Source: Sphaerisporangium rhizosphaerae
GTDB lineage: Bacteria > Actinomycetota > Actinomycetes > Streptosporangiales > Streptosporangiaceae
Direction of reading: 5' to 3'
Assembly (NCBI RefSeq): GCF_042665155.1
Contig: NZ_JBHTCG010000008.1
Coordinates: 1-64,000, forward strand
Length of the DNA stretch: 64,000 nt
Of this stretch, positions 52,224 to 60,448 are shown one piece after another. The first letter of the stretch is position 1. Each line of letters opens with the position of its first letter. The position numbers and the translations under genes were made by a program. The notes under the pieces are model-generated. The model had not been told where the DNA came from and made no database searches. It worked only from the letters and a program-made list of their open reading frames with translations.

Positions 52224-52994
52224 CTATTTCCCTGCCGGACTCACCAGCGTGCCGATCTTCTCACCGCGGACAGCCCGCAGGATGTTCCCTTCGCCCATCA
52301 GGTCGAAGACCACGATGGGCAGGCCGTTGTCCATGCACAGGCTGATCGCGGTGGCATCCATGACTCCAAGGCCCCGCGTCAGCACCTCGCTGTAGTCGAG
52401 CTGGTCGAAGCGGACGGCATCGGGGTTCTTGCGCGGGTCGGAGTCGTAGACCCCGTCGACCTGAGTGCCCTTGAGCACGGCCTCCGCACCGACCTCGAGC
52501 GCGCGCTGCGCGGCGCAGGTGTCGGTGGAGAAGAACGGCGAGCCGAGGCCGGCGCCGAAGATGACCACCCGCCCCTTCTCGAGGTGGCGGATGGCGCGCC
52601 GGGGCAGGAACGGCTCGGCGACCTGCTGCATCGTGATGGCCGTCTGCACGCGCGTCTCGACGCCGCGCTTCTCCAGGAAGTCCTGCAGGGCGAGACAGTT
52701 GATGACCGTGCCCAGCATGCCCATGTAGTCGGCGCGGGCGCGGTCCATGCCGCGCTCGGACAGCGCGGCGCCGCGGAACATGTTGCCGCCGCCGACGACC
52801 ACCGCGACCTGCACGCCCTCGCGCACGGCCTCGGCGACGGAGTCGGCGAGCTTGGCGACCACCACCGGGTCGATGCCCAGCGGCTCGGCGCCCGCGAACG
52901 CCTCGCCCGACAACTTCAGCATGACGCGCTTCCAGCGGAGCGGCCCGTCGTACGACGAAGCCGCCGGCGTAGCGGATCGATGGTTCTCCTGCAC
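52224..52994 (-). CDS. pyrH: Uridylate kinase PyrH
   Basis: 256 residues of the amino acid kinase fold: 'VMLKLSGEAFAG' N-terminal motif, 'VVVGGGNMFRG' and 'FFSTDTCAAQRALEVGAEAVLKGT' (in part). It converts UMP to UDP. GTG start with GAGGAGG 8 bp upstream. Third gene of the rpsB-tsf-pyrH-frr block. The first 20 residues are a non-conserved extension. Confidence 0.96.
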   Translation of the reverse strand: MQENHRSATPAASSYDGPLRWKRVMLKLSGEAFAGAEPLGIDPVVVAKLADSVAEAVREGVQVAVVVGGGNMFRGAALSERGMDRARADYMGMLGTVINCLALQDFLEKRGVETRVQTAITMQQVAEPFLPRRAIRHLEKGRVVIFGAGLGSPFFSTDTCAAQRALEVGAEAVLKGTQVDGVYDSDPRKNPDAVRFDQLDYSEVLTRGLGVMDATAISLCMDNGLPIVVFDLMGEGNILRAVRGEKIGTLVSPAGK

Positions 52995-53051
52995 GACGGC
53001 GGCCTCCTCGGTGGTGATGATGAGCTGGTCAGGTCCCTCTCGGGGCTAAGC

Positions 53052-53885
53052 CTATGCCTGACCGACCTTGTAGCGGGCGAAGCCCAGGACCTTCACCCCG
53101 GCCTCGGCCGCGAGCTTGCCGATGGTCTTCTTGTTGTCCTTGACGAACGCCTGCTCCAGGAGGGTGAAGTCCTTGTACCAGCCGTTGATGCGACCATCGA
53201 CGATCTTGCCGATGGCGGCCTCCGGCTTGCCCTCCTCGCGGGTCATCTGCTCGAAGACCGTGCGCTCCTTCTCGATCACGTCTGCCGGGACGGAGTTGGG
53301 GCTGAGGTACTTGGGGGCCATCGCGGCGGTGTGCTGCGCGATGTCCTTGGCCAGCTCGGCGTTCGGGGTGTCGAGCTGCACCAGGACGCCCACGGCCGGG
53401 GGAAGCTGCGGGTCGGTCTTGTGCATGTAGGAGGCGACGAAGCCGCCGTCGAGCACGACGAAACGACGGATCTCGATCTTCTCGCCGAGCGCCGCGTTGG
53501 CCTCGTCGAGGTGCTCCTTGACGCTCTTGCCGTCCAGGTCGGACTCCAGCAGGCTCGGCACGTCGCCCGGCCGCGTGGCGAGGATGTGCTCGACGACCCG
53601 GGCGGCCAGCTCCTGGAAGCGGTCGCCCTTGGCGACGAAGTCGGTCTCGCAGTTGAGCTCGAGCAGCGCCGCGAGGGACTCGCCCTCGTGCTTGACGGCG
53701 ATCAGGCCGTTGGAGGCGGTGCGCGCCTCGCGCTTACCGACGTCCTTGGCGCCCTTGACGCGCAGGATGTCGACGGCCTTGTCGAAGTCGCCCTCCGACT
53801 CCTCCAGGGCCTTCTTGCAGTCCATCATGCCGGCGGCGGTCAGCTCACGAAGCCGCTTGACGTCGGCCATGTTCACGGAAGCCAT
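53052..53885 (-). CDS. tsf: Translation elongation factor Ts
   Basis: 277 residues. 'VKRLRELTAAGMMDCKKALEE' and the TDFVAK motif ('NCETDFVAKGDRF') are diagnostic. It exchanges nucleotide on EF-Tu. AGGAAAG lies 3 bp before the ATG. Between rpsB and tsf lies a 9-bp hairpin that may adjust the ratio of the two products. Confidence 0.97.
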   Translation of the reverse strand: MASVNMADVKRLRELTAAGMMDCKKALEESEGDFDKAVDILRVKGAKDVGKREARTASNGLIAVKHEGESLAALLELNCETDFVAKGDRFQELAARVVEHILATRPGDVPSLLESDLDGKSVKEHLDEANAALGEKIEIRRFVVLDGGFVASYMHKTDPQLPPAVGVLVQLDTPNAELAKDIAQHTAAMAPKYLSPNSVPADVIEKERTVFEQMTREEGKPEAAIGKIVDGRINGWYKDFTLLEQAFVKDNKKTIGKLAAEAGVKVLGFARYKVGQA

Positions 53886-53914
53886 TGTCTTTCCTCGTCG
53901 AGTCGTCGTGGATC

Positions 53915-53946
53915 GGGTGGGTGCGCCCTGTGAGGCACACCCACCC
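53915..53946 (-). terminator. Hairpin between rpsB and tsf (attenuator-like)
   Basis: GGGTGGGTG (53915-53923) and CACCCACCC (53938-53946) form a perfect 9-bp stem with a 14-base loop, about 30 bp upstream of the tsf start. Without a U-tract it is more likely a partial terminator or mRNA-stability element than a full stop, since tsf needs read-through or its own promoter. Confidence 0.55.
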
Positions 53947-53999
53947 GTGAAGAGCCTTGCTCGCCGTACGGCGCCGTGCCCGTACGGCCTGACGGGGTC

Positions 54000-54977
54000 T
54001 CAGCCCTGCTGCTCGGTGCCCTCGGCCTCGGCCTCGGCGGCGGGGGCGGCCGGAGCGGCCTCGGCGTCCTGCTGGGCGGGGGCCTCGGCGGTCTCGGCGA
54101 CCTCAGCGACCTCGGCGGTCTCAGCCGTCTCAGCGGCGGGGGCCTCGGCGGCCTCCGGGGCGGCGGCCTCGGCCGGAGCCTCCGAAGCGGCTTCCTCGTC
54201 CGAGCGGGTGAGCAGCTCGCGCTCCCACTCGGCCAGCGGCTCGGCGACGGCGGCGGGCTTGTCGTCGCCGCGGGTCGTCGCGCCGGCGCGCGCCATCAGA
54301 CCGTCGGCGACGGCGTCGGCGACCACGCGGGTGAGCAGGCTGACGGCGCGGATCGCGTCGTCGTTGCCCGGGATCGGGTAGTCGACCTCGTCGGGGTCGC
54401 AGTTGGTGTCGAGGATCGCGACGACCGGGATGTTCAGCTTGCGAGCCTCACTGATCCCGATGTGCTCCTTCTTGGTGTCGACGACCCACACGGCGCTCGG
54501 GACGCGGGCCATGTCACGGATGCCGCCGAGGGTGCGCTCGAGCTTGTCCTTCTCGCGGCGGCGCATCAGGAGCTCCTTCTTGGTGAGCCCGGAGCCTGCC
54601 ACGTTGTCGAAGTCGAGCTCCTCGAGCTCCTTCAGACGCTGAAGCCTCTTGTGCACGGTGGAGAAGTTCGTGAGCATGCCGCCCAGCCAGCGCTGGTTGA
54701 CATAGGGCATGCCGACCCGCGCGGCCTGCTCGGCGATGGCCTCCTGGGCCTGCTTCTTGGTGCCGATGAACAGGATGGTGCCGCCGTGGGCGACGGTCTC
54801 CTTGACGAAGTCGTAGGCGCGGTCGATGAAGGCCAGCGACTTCTGCAGGTCGATGATGTAGATGCCGTTGCGCTCGGTGAGGATGAAGCGCTTCATCTTC
54901 GGGTTCCAGCGCCGGGTCTGGTGCCCGAAGTGGACGCCGCTCTCGAGCATCTGCCGCATGGTGACGACGGGGGCCAT
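54000..54977 (-). CDS. rpsB: 30S ribosomal protein S2
   Basis: 325 residues, about 75 longer than usual. The core (1-250) has 'LESGVHFGHQTRRWNPKM' and 'YVNQRWLGGMLTN', standard for S2. The last 70 residues are an Ala/Glu-rich acidic tail with ETAE-like repeats, as seen in several actinobacteria. ATG 54977 has AGGAGG 10 bp upstream; the frame stays open further upstream but conservation starts here. Confidence 0.96.
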   Translation of the reverse strand: MAPVVTMRQMLESGVHFGHQTRRWNPKMKRFILTERNGIYIIDLQKSLAFIDRAYDFVKETVAHGGTILFIGTKKQAQEAIAEQAARVGMPYVNQRWLGGMLTNFSTVHKRLQRLKELEELDFDNVAGSGLTKKELLMRRREKDKLERTLGGIRDMARVPSAVWVVDTKKEHIGISEARKLNIPVVAILDTNCDPDEVDYPIPGNDDAIRAVSLLTRVVADAVADGLMARAGATTRGDDKPAAVAEPLAEWERELLTRSDEEAASEAPAEAAAPEAAEAPAAETAETAEVAEVAETAEAPAQQDAEAAPAAPAAEAEAEGTEQQG

Positions 54978-55277
54978 GAGTGATGGTCCTCCTGGGTAGA
55001 GCGCCGCAGGGGCGCGTTTCTCGGTTGTCCGCGGAAGCGCATGGCTCCCGCCCTGACGCCCTGAGTCGTCCCATCCGAGTCGAGACCCGGACCGAGAGGA
55101 CGAATCGCCTGTGGGCGTGCGAAGTCGGCCCGCTTGGCGAGCCACCAAAAGTGTACCCGGAACCCGGCCGCCCCCAGCCCACCGCACAGGCTTCCCCCCC
55201 TTCGGCGACACGGGCATGGCCCTCCGCCGGGCCCGTCGCCCCGGTCCCGCCTCAGGCGTCCCGGACCGCGTCGCGTG
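54978..55277 (-). promoter_or_regulatory. rpsB promoter and 5' leader
   Basis: On the minus strand TACACT (55150-55155) is a good -10; the -35 region is GC-rich and weak. Transcription from about 55143 gives a leader of about 165 nt. A short TTGG...CCAA dyad follows directly downstream of the -10. No gene is seen here. The leader could host S2 autoregulation, which is known in other bacteria. Confidence 0.5.
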
Positions 55278-55856
55278 TCAGGGGGCGGGCGAGTGCGGGA
55301 AGAGGTGGACGATCCCCCTGATCAGACGGGCGTCCGGCGGAGCCTCCTCCGGGGAGCGCGACTTGGAGAGATAGGGCTCGAGGATCGCGGTCACCCGCTC
55401 ACCGAGCTCGGCGAGTTCCTCGGCGTTGACCCGAAGCAGCATGTGGGCGAGCAGCGCCGCCTGCCGCCATTGCTTCGACTCGCGCGCGCTGGACTCCAAG
55501 TAGCGGAACGTCTCCTCCACCATCTGGTCGACGACGGTCCTGGAGAGCACGTTCTTGGCCTCGACGAGTTCGGAGGTCAACTCGTCGGGCTCGGAGATGG
55601 TGATCCCCCGGTGCGGGGCGCGCCACAGCCGTTCCCTGCCGTCGCCGCGCGGGGGCGCGTCCTCGACGAACCCGTACTTGGCCAGCATGCGCAGGTGGTA
55701 GCTGCACGCGCTGGGCGACAGCCCGGCCACCCGCGCGCACTCGGTCGCCGTCGCGGGCCCCTCCGTCTGAAGCCGGCCGAGGATCGCCAGCCTGGCCGGA
55801 TGCGCGAGCGCCCGCATGGCCCGCGGGTCCTCGACCAGATGGTTCCGCTGACTCAT
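55278..55856 (-). CDS. ArsR-type helix-turn-helix regulator
   Basis: 192 residues. A winged HTH (about 10-85, 'ALAHPARLAILGRL', 'SACSYHLRMLAKYGFVED') of the ArsR superfamily, without the CxC metal-binding motif, precedes a helical region (about 95-165, containing 'TVVDQMVEETFRYLESS') of about 90 residues. Such proteins commonly control a divergent exporter; here the neighbour is an MFS permease 281 bp away. Likely repressor responding to a small molecule rather than a metal. Confidence 0.82.
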   Translation of the reverse strand: MSQRNHLVEDPRAMRALAHPARLAILGRLQTEGPATATECARVAGLSPSACSYHLRMLAKYGFVEDAPPRGDGRERLWRAPHRGITISEPDELTSELVEAKNVLSRTVVDQMVEETFRYLESSARESKQWRQAALLAHMLLRVNAEELAELGERVTAILEPYLSKSRSPEEAPPDARLIRGIVHLFPHSPAP

Positions 55857-56137
55857 ACAACGAACCGTAATGCGTCCCCACCCCCACCGCCCCGCCCCTG
55901 CCCCCGCCGAGCCCGACGCCCACGGCGCCCCCGTGGGCGCGATGCCCTAGAACGCCCCCACCTTCGCCTTCATGCCCCGCATGACCATGACCGCCACCGT
56001 GCACCCCTCACCACCCGCCGAGCCGCGCACCCCGGACCTCCGCCGTCTCCATCCGACCCGGCTCAGGGCGGGACTCCGCGGAATCCGCCATCAATGAAGG
56101 GTGGCTTTCAGAGTTGTGAAGCGTTACTTTCATATTC

Positions 56138-57562
56138 ATGGTCGAGCTTCTCTCCCTCCGACGGCAACGGGACTACCGGTTGCTGTGGTCCGCCCGTGCG
56201 GTGTCCGAGACCGGCACCGAGGTCTCCCGCCTGGCCGTCCCCCTCACCGCCGCCGCTCTGCTGAACGCCACTCCGGTCCAGATGGGCCTGCTGACGGCGG
56301 CGACGTCACTTCCGTACCTGCTCATCGGCCTGCCCGCCGGCGCGTACGCCGACCGGCTCCGCCGGCACCGTCCCCTGCTGGTCTTGTGCGAAGTCCTCTC
56401 GGGAGCCGCCGTGCTCACCGTGCCGCTCGGCTGGCTGGCCGGCCTGCTGACGGTGCCCTGGCTGATCACGGTCGCCCTGGTGGTCGGCACCTGCTCGGTC
56501 TTCTACCGGGCGGCCTGGTTCCCGCACCTGCCCAGCGTCGTCGCGCGCGAGCAGCGCACGGCGGCGATCGCCGGCTTCCAGATGGTCTACTCGACCGCCG
56601 GCATCTGCGGCCCGGGACTGGCCGGCCTGCTGGTTCAGGCGATCACCGCCCCACTGGCCCTGGTCGCGGACGCGGCGTCGTTCGCCGTTTCGGCCCTCCT
56701 CCTCCACTCCCTCCGATCCCCCGAAACCGCCACAAGCCCCGACAGCACGTCCCTCACCACCCCCGAGAGCACGTCTTCCACCGCCGCGAGCGACAGCGCC
56801 GCCTCCGGCGCCACCAGCGGCGCCACCGCGACAAAGTTCATGCGTGACACCACGAGCGGGACGGATACCAGCACCGAGATCGAGACCGACGCCGCGGCGG
56901 AGGCGACGATCGGCACCCGGACGAGCCTTCTGCGGGACACGCGCGAAGGCATGCTGACCGTCATGAGACACGGCACACTGAGGACGCTGATCGGCGCGGG
57001 AGTGCTGATCAACTTCGCCTCGGCCGCTCAGATGGCGCTTCTGGTCCTGTTCACGGTGCGGACCCTCGGGATGCAACCGGGTGTGGTGGGCCTGCTGGTG
57101 GCGGCGTCCGGCGTTGGCGGCCTGCTCGGCGCGGTGACGGCCCCCCGGCTGACCGGCCGTCTCACCGAAGACCGCACCATCCTGATCGCCGTCGCCCTCT
57201 TCCCCCTCGAGTTCGTCGCGATCGCCTCCGCCCACGGCTCGGCCGTCGTGCTGGTTCCGCTGCTGATGGGCGCCTTCGCGGTCAGCGGCATGGCGGCGGT
57301 GCTGTTCAGCGTCTGCTACGGGACCATCCAGCTTCGCGAGTCCCCGCCCGACATGCTCGGCCGGGTGAACGCGACCATGACCGTCTCCACGCTCGGCGTC
57401 ATGACATTGGGAGGTGTCGCGGGCGGCGTGCTCGGCGAGTTCCTCGGCCTGCGTCCCACGATGTGGGCGTGCGCCTTCGTGGTCCTCCTCGCGGTGGCCC
57501 TCGTCTGGTCCTCACCCCTCCGCCACGCCCTTTCCGCACCCCACCGCCCCACCCCGGCCTGA
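56138..57562 (+). CDS. MFS transporter with low-complexity central loop
   Basis: 474 residues and about 12 helices of an MFS drug-efflux type related to the MFS_3/enterobactin exporter group. The central cytoplasmic loop (about 194-261) is almost only Ser, Thr, Ala, Asp and Glu, much longer than usual. The ATG follows CATATTC with no Shine-Dalgarno sequence, so it may be leaderless. Divergent from the ArsR-type regulator, the likely controller. The substrate is unknown; toxic small-molecule export is the usual role. Confidence 0.83.
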   Translation: MVELLSLRRQRDYRLLWSARAVSETGTEVSRLAVPLTAAALLNATPVQMGLLTAATSLPYLLIGLPAGAYADRLRRHRPLLVLCEVLSGAAVLTVPLGWLAGLLTVPWLITVALVVGTCSVFYRAAWFPHLPSVVAREQRTAAIAGFQMVYSTAGICGPGLAGLLVQAITAPLALVADAASFAVSALLLHSLRSPETATSPDSTSLTTPESTSSTAASDSAASGATSGATATKFMRDTTSGTDTSTEIETDAAAEATIGTRTSLLRDTREGMLTVMRHGTLRTLIGAGVLINFASAAQMALLVLFTVRTLGMQPGVVGLLVAASGVGGLLGAVTAPRLTGRLTEDRTILIAVALFPLEFVAIASAHGSAVVLVPLLMGAFAVSGMAAVLFSVCYGTIQLRESPPDMLGRVNATMTVSTLGVMTLGGVAGGVLGEFLGLRPTMWACAFVVLLAVALVWSSPLRHALSAPHRPTPA

Positions 57563-57582
57563 ACCACACCGCCCCCAGCTCT

Positions 57583-59286
57583 TCACCTCCAGGCGGGAAG
57601 GTGTTCGCCGCGCCGGGGCGGCGGCGTGGTCCAGGAAGGCCGGACATCGCCGATCGCCCCAGGGGCACGGACGTAGGTGAGCGTGCCGAATGAGCTGTCC
57701 ATCTCCTCCAGCAGGTCGCCCACCTCGGGCTCGCCGACCGCCATGCCGTCGACCCGGCCGAGCCGGTCGAGCCAGAGGGCGGTACGAGCGAGGGACAGTT
57801 CGACATGCCATGACCCGCCCTCCCGCTGCCGGCGCAGCAAGCCGGCGATCGCCCCGAGGGCGGCGAGCCAGCCGGTCGCATGGTCGAGCACCTGGGCCGG
57901 CAGCGGCACAGGACGAGCCCCCTGTCCCTGCTCGTGTGCGATGCCGCAGACCATCTGGACCAGGCTGTCGAACCCCCGTCGCCGTGACCACGGCCCACGC
58001 GAGCCGTACGCCGAGATGTCCACGCAGACGACCCCCGGCCGCCTCGGCGTGCCCGCGGCGCCCGCCGACCGGATGGCCGCCAGCTCACGCGGCCCGAACC
58101 CCAGCCGCGCCAGCGCCCCCGGCCGGTAGGACTGGACGACCACGTCCGCCCCCATCACCAAGTCCTTGAACGCCGCCGTCCCCTCCGCGGTACGCAGATC
58201 GATCTCGCACGATCGCTTGCCCAGCGCCGTGCTGATCACCAGCCCCGGGACCTCCGGCAGATGCGCCGCCCCGACCCGCAGCACCTCGGCCCCGTACGCC
58301 GCCAGCGTCCGCGTCGCCACCGGGCCGGCGATCACCCGAGTGAGGTCCAGCACCCGCACCCCCGCCAACGGCCGCGCCCCCGGCCTGCGAACCGCCCCGG
58401 CGACGGCACTCCCCTCGCCCTTGATCAAACCCGTGACAGCACGACCATCACCCAGGGCCGGACCCGTGACACCACTCCCACCACTTCCGGACGAACCCGT
58501 GGCAGCACGGCGGCCACGCTCGACCGAACCGATCGCAGCAGCCTCCGCGCCCCCGGCCCGACCAATCACCGCACTGCCGCCCTGGGTCAAGCCAGAGATA
58601 CCACCGTCACCGCCTCTGACCACATCAGTGATAGCGCTCTCAATGCCCCGGACCGAGCCGATGACGGGACTGCGATCAAGGGGACTGAGGCCGATAAGAG
58701 GGAGTCCTTCCACGGCTCTGCCCTGTGGATGCGACCGCCACTGCGCGCGGCTCCGCATGGCGGCCGCGCATCCCCCTGCCCGAGTCACCACATCCTCCAC
58801 GTCCAAGGCCGCGCGCCCGGCGCAGGCGGCGACCACGGCGGCCCTGTCCGCACCTCGGGGCAACTCCAGCGCGTGCAGCACGGCGTCCCGATGATGATCG
58901 AAGTTGCAGTGCAGACGGACCCATCCGCCGTCGGCCGTGCGATAGTCCCCGGACAGCGGCGCCCAGAGCTCGGGAGTCATCCCGTCGATGCGGAAATACC
59001 GCTCGTCCCGGAACGCGACCGCCGCCTCCCGCACGTCGACCGCCACCTCCCCCGACGCGGCCCCGGCCACCGTCCCCGGATTGTGCGACCAATACGTCGC
59101 GACGGCGCCCGTCACCGCACCGACGCAGGCGGCCGCGGCCGCCCCGACCCGGAACACGGAGGGAAGGATCGGATCATCGCCGACCACACGCACTGCCGGC
59201 AGGTCCACCTCGACCTCCGCCGCCAGGCCACCGATGATCTCTCTGACCTCCACCGCTCCCCCTGACTCCAACACGACGCCGGCCAC
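57583..59286 (-). CDS. Family III CoA-transferase, two-domain form with insert
   Basis: 567 residues. The C-terminal part (about 306-567) is a CaiB/BaiF-type CoA-transferase N-domain ('VRVLDLTRVIAGPVATRTLA', 'VVQSYRPGALARLGFG', 'VDISAYGSRGPW'). Residues 1-205 look like a degenerate second copy of a CaiB-type segment. Between them, about 206-305 is a Gly/Ser/Ala-rich insert with repetitive 'GSAV...G' elements. The usual catalytic Asp position in the N-terminal copy is unclear. Acyl substrate unknown. The start is uncertain among several GTG/TTG codons near 59286. Confidence 0.72.
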   Translation of the reverse strand: MAGVVLESGGAVEVREIIGGLAAEVEVDLPAVRVVGDDPILPSVFRVGAAAAACVGAVTGAVATYWSHNPGTVAGAASGEVAVDVREAAVAFRDERYFRIDGMTPELWAPLSGDYRTADGGWVRLHCNFDHHRDAVLHALELPRGADRAAVVAACAGRAALDVEDVVTRAGGCAAAMRSRAQWRSHPQGRAVEGLPLIGLSPLDRSPVIGSVRGIESAITDVVRGGDGGISGLTQGGSAVIGRAGGAEAAAIGSVERGRRAATGSSGSGGSGVTGPALGDGRAVTGLIKGEGSAVAGAVRRPGARPLAGVRVLDLTRVIAGPVATRTLAAYGAEVLRVGAAHLPEVPGLVISTALGKRSCEIDLRTAEGTAAFKDLVMGADVVVQSYRPGALARLGFGPRELAAIRSAGAAGTPRRPGVVCVDISAYGSRGPWSRRRGFDSLVQMVCGIAHEQGQGARPVPLPAQVLDHATGWLAALGAIAGLLRRQREGGSWHVELSLARTALWLDRLGRVDGMAVGEPEVGDLLEEMDSSFGTLTYVRAPGAIGDVRPSWTTPPPRRGEHLPAWR

Positions 59287-59376
59287 AGACCCGACGTACT
59301 CACCGCGCTCGCGCGGTTATACACAGAATCCGATTCAGCGAGACCATGGCGGCCTCCTCCAGGACAGTCTCCTGCC

Positions 59377-60099
59377 ATGCGCCCTTCGACCACCCGCCTG
59401 GCCCTGACGTTCATCACCGTCGTCACCGCCGCATCCGCGTCCCCACCCCACCCGCAAGTCGCCCCAACCTCCGCCACCGCCATGGCCCTGGGAACCGCCT
59501 CGACCACCCCGCCGTCCCCGACCCGACCCACTGCGGCGGCGCCGTCGCCCCTCGCCACCCCACCCACCTCGACCGTCTCGCCGCTCCTCGCCACCCAACC
59601 CACCTCGGCCGCCTCACCGCCCTCGGCGCCGGGTGGAACGGCGTCCTCGGACGCCCCTGGTGATCAGGCCCGTTGGGGCCCGCCTGTGGAGGGTCACGTC
59701 AGGGTGTTGCGCCATTTCGCTCCCCCAGCGCGGCCGTGGCTCGCCGGGCACCGAGGAACCGATCTCGCCGTACGCCCCGGACAACGAGTGAAGGCGGCGG
59801 GCCCCGGCATCGTCGGCTACGCGGGACCGTTCGCCGGTCGTGGCGTGGTGATGATCGTGCATTCGAACGGGCTGCGCACGACGTACCTACCGGTGCACGC
59901 GAAGGTCCGGCGTGGACAGAGGGTGACGCTCGGCCAGACCATCGGCACCGTCGAAGCATCCACCTCCCACTGCACGTCCCCCTGCCTGCACTGGGGCCTG
60001 ATCGACAAGTGGCGCTACCTCGATCCACTGCTCCTCGTCGCCCACGGCCAAGTACGGCTCCTCCCCCACTGGCCCACAGACACCCCCGCCCGACCATGA
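59377..60099 (+). CDS. Secreted M23 family metallopeptidase
   Basis: 240 residues. An N-terminal signal-like stretch (1 to about 22) leads into a Ser/Thr/Pro/Ala-rich linker (about 23-100). The catalytic domain (about 105-225) has the zinc motif HRGTDLA and the second motif HWGL (LytM type). It cleaves peptidoglycan cross-bridges or stem peptides. In Streptomyces such a gene stands beside rpsB, which agrees with its location. Divergent from the CoA-transferase gene. Confidence 0.8.
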   Translation: MRPSTTRLALTFITVVTAASASPPHPQVAPTSATAMALGTASTTPPSPTRPTAAAPSPLATPPTSTVSPLLATQPTSAASPPSAPGGTASSDAPGDQARWGPPVEGHVRVLRHFAPPARPWLAGHRGTDLAVRPGQRVKAAGPGIVGYAGPFAGRGVVMIVHSNGLRTTYLPVHAKVRRGQRVTLGQTIGTVEASTSHCTSPCLHWGLIDKWRYLDPLLLVAHGQVRLLPHWPTDTPARP

Positions 60100-60448
60100 C
60101 CAGCAAAATGGCCTGAAGCGGCTCAAGGCAGAGGTAACTCCAAACTCCCACTCGCGGAAGCACGAGCACACAGCCCCACAGTGCAACCTCGGCATCACAC
60201 CGCCGACGAGCCAGGCGGTCCAATCGGCGCCGATCACGTGCAGCGGCGACCGGTCAAGGTGGAAACTCGACTGCTTCCGTCACGTGACCTCGCCGAGCAC
60301 CTTCCCCAGGCCGATCAACGCGGATACCCCTGACCGACCTCCCGTCCCGCGGAAGCGGAGACGATCCCCGCCGAGGCGCGTCAAGGTGGACGTCCTCTTA
60401 GCTTCTGTCACGTGACGTTGTGGACGGTGTCGGTGCAGGTGGCCGGGG
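60100..60448. repeat. Gene-free gap with a duplicated palindromic element
   Basis: GTCAAGGTGGA (60253-60263 and 60380-60390) is followed 26-27 bp later by the 10-bp palindrome GTCACGTGAC (60279-60288 and 60407-60416). The two elements are about 128 bp apart. No credible gene fills the gap between the M23 gene and dprA. whiG is absent from this interval. Confidence 0.55.
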
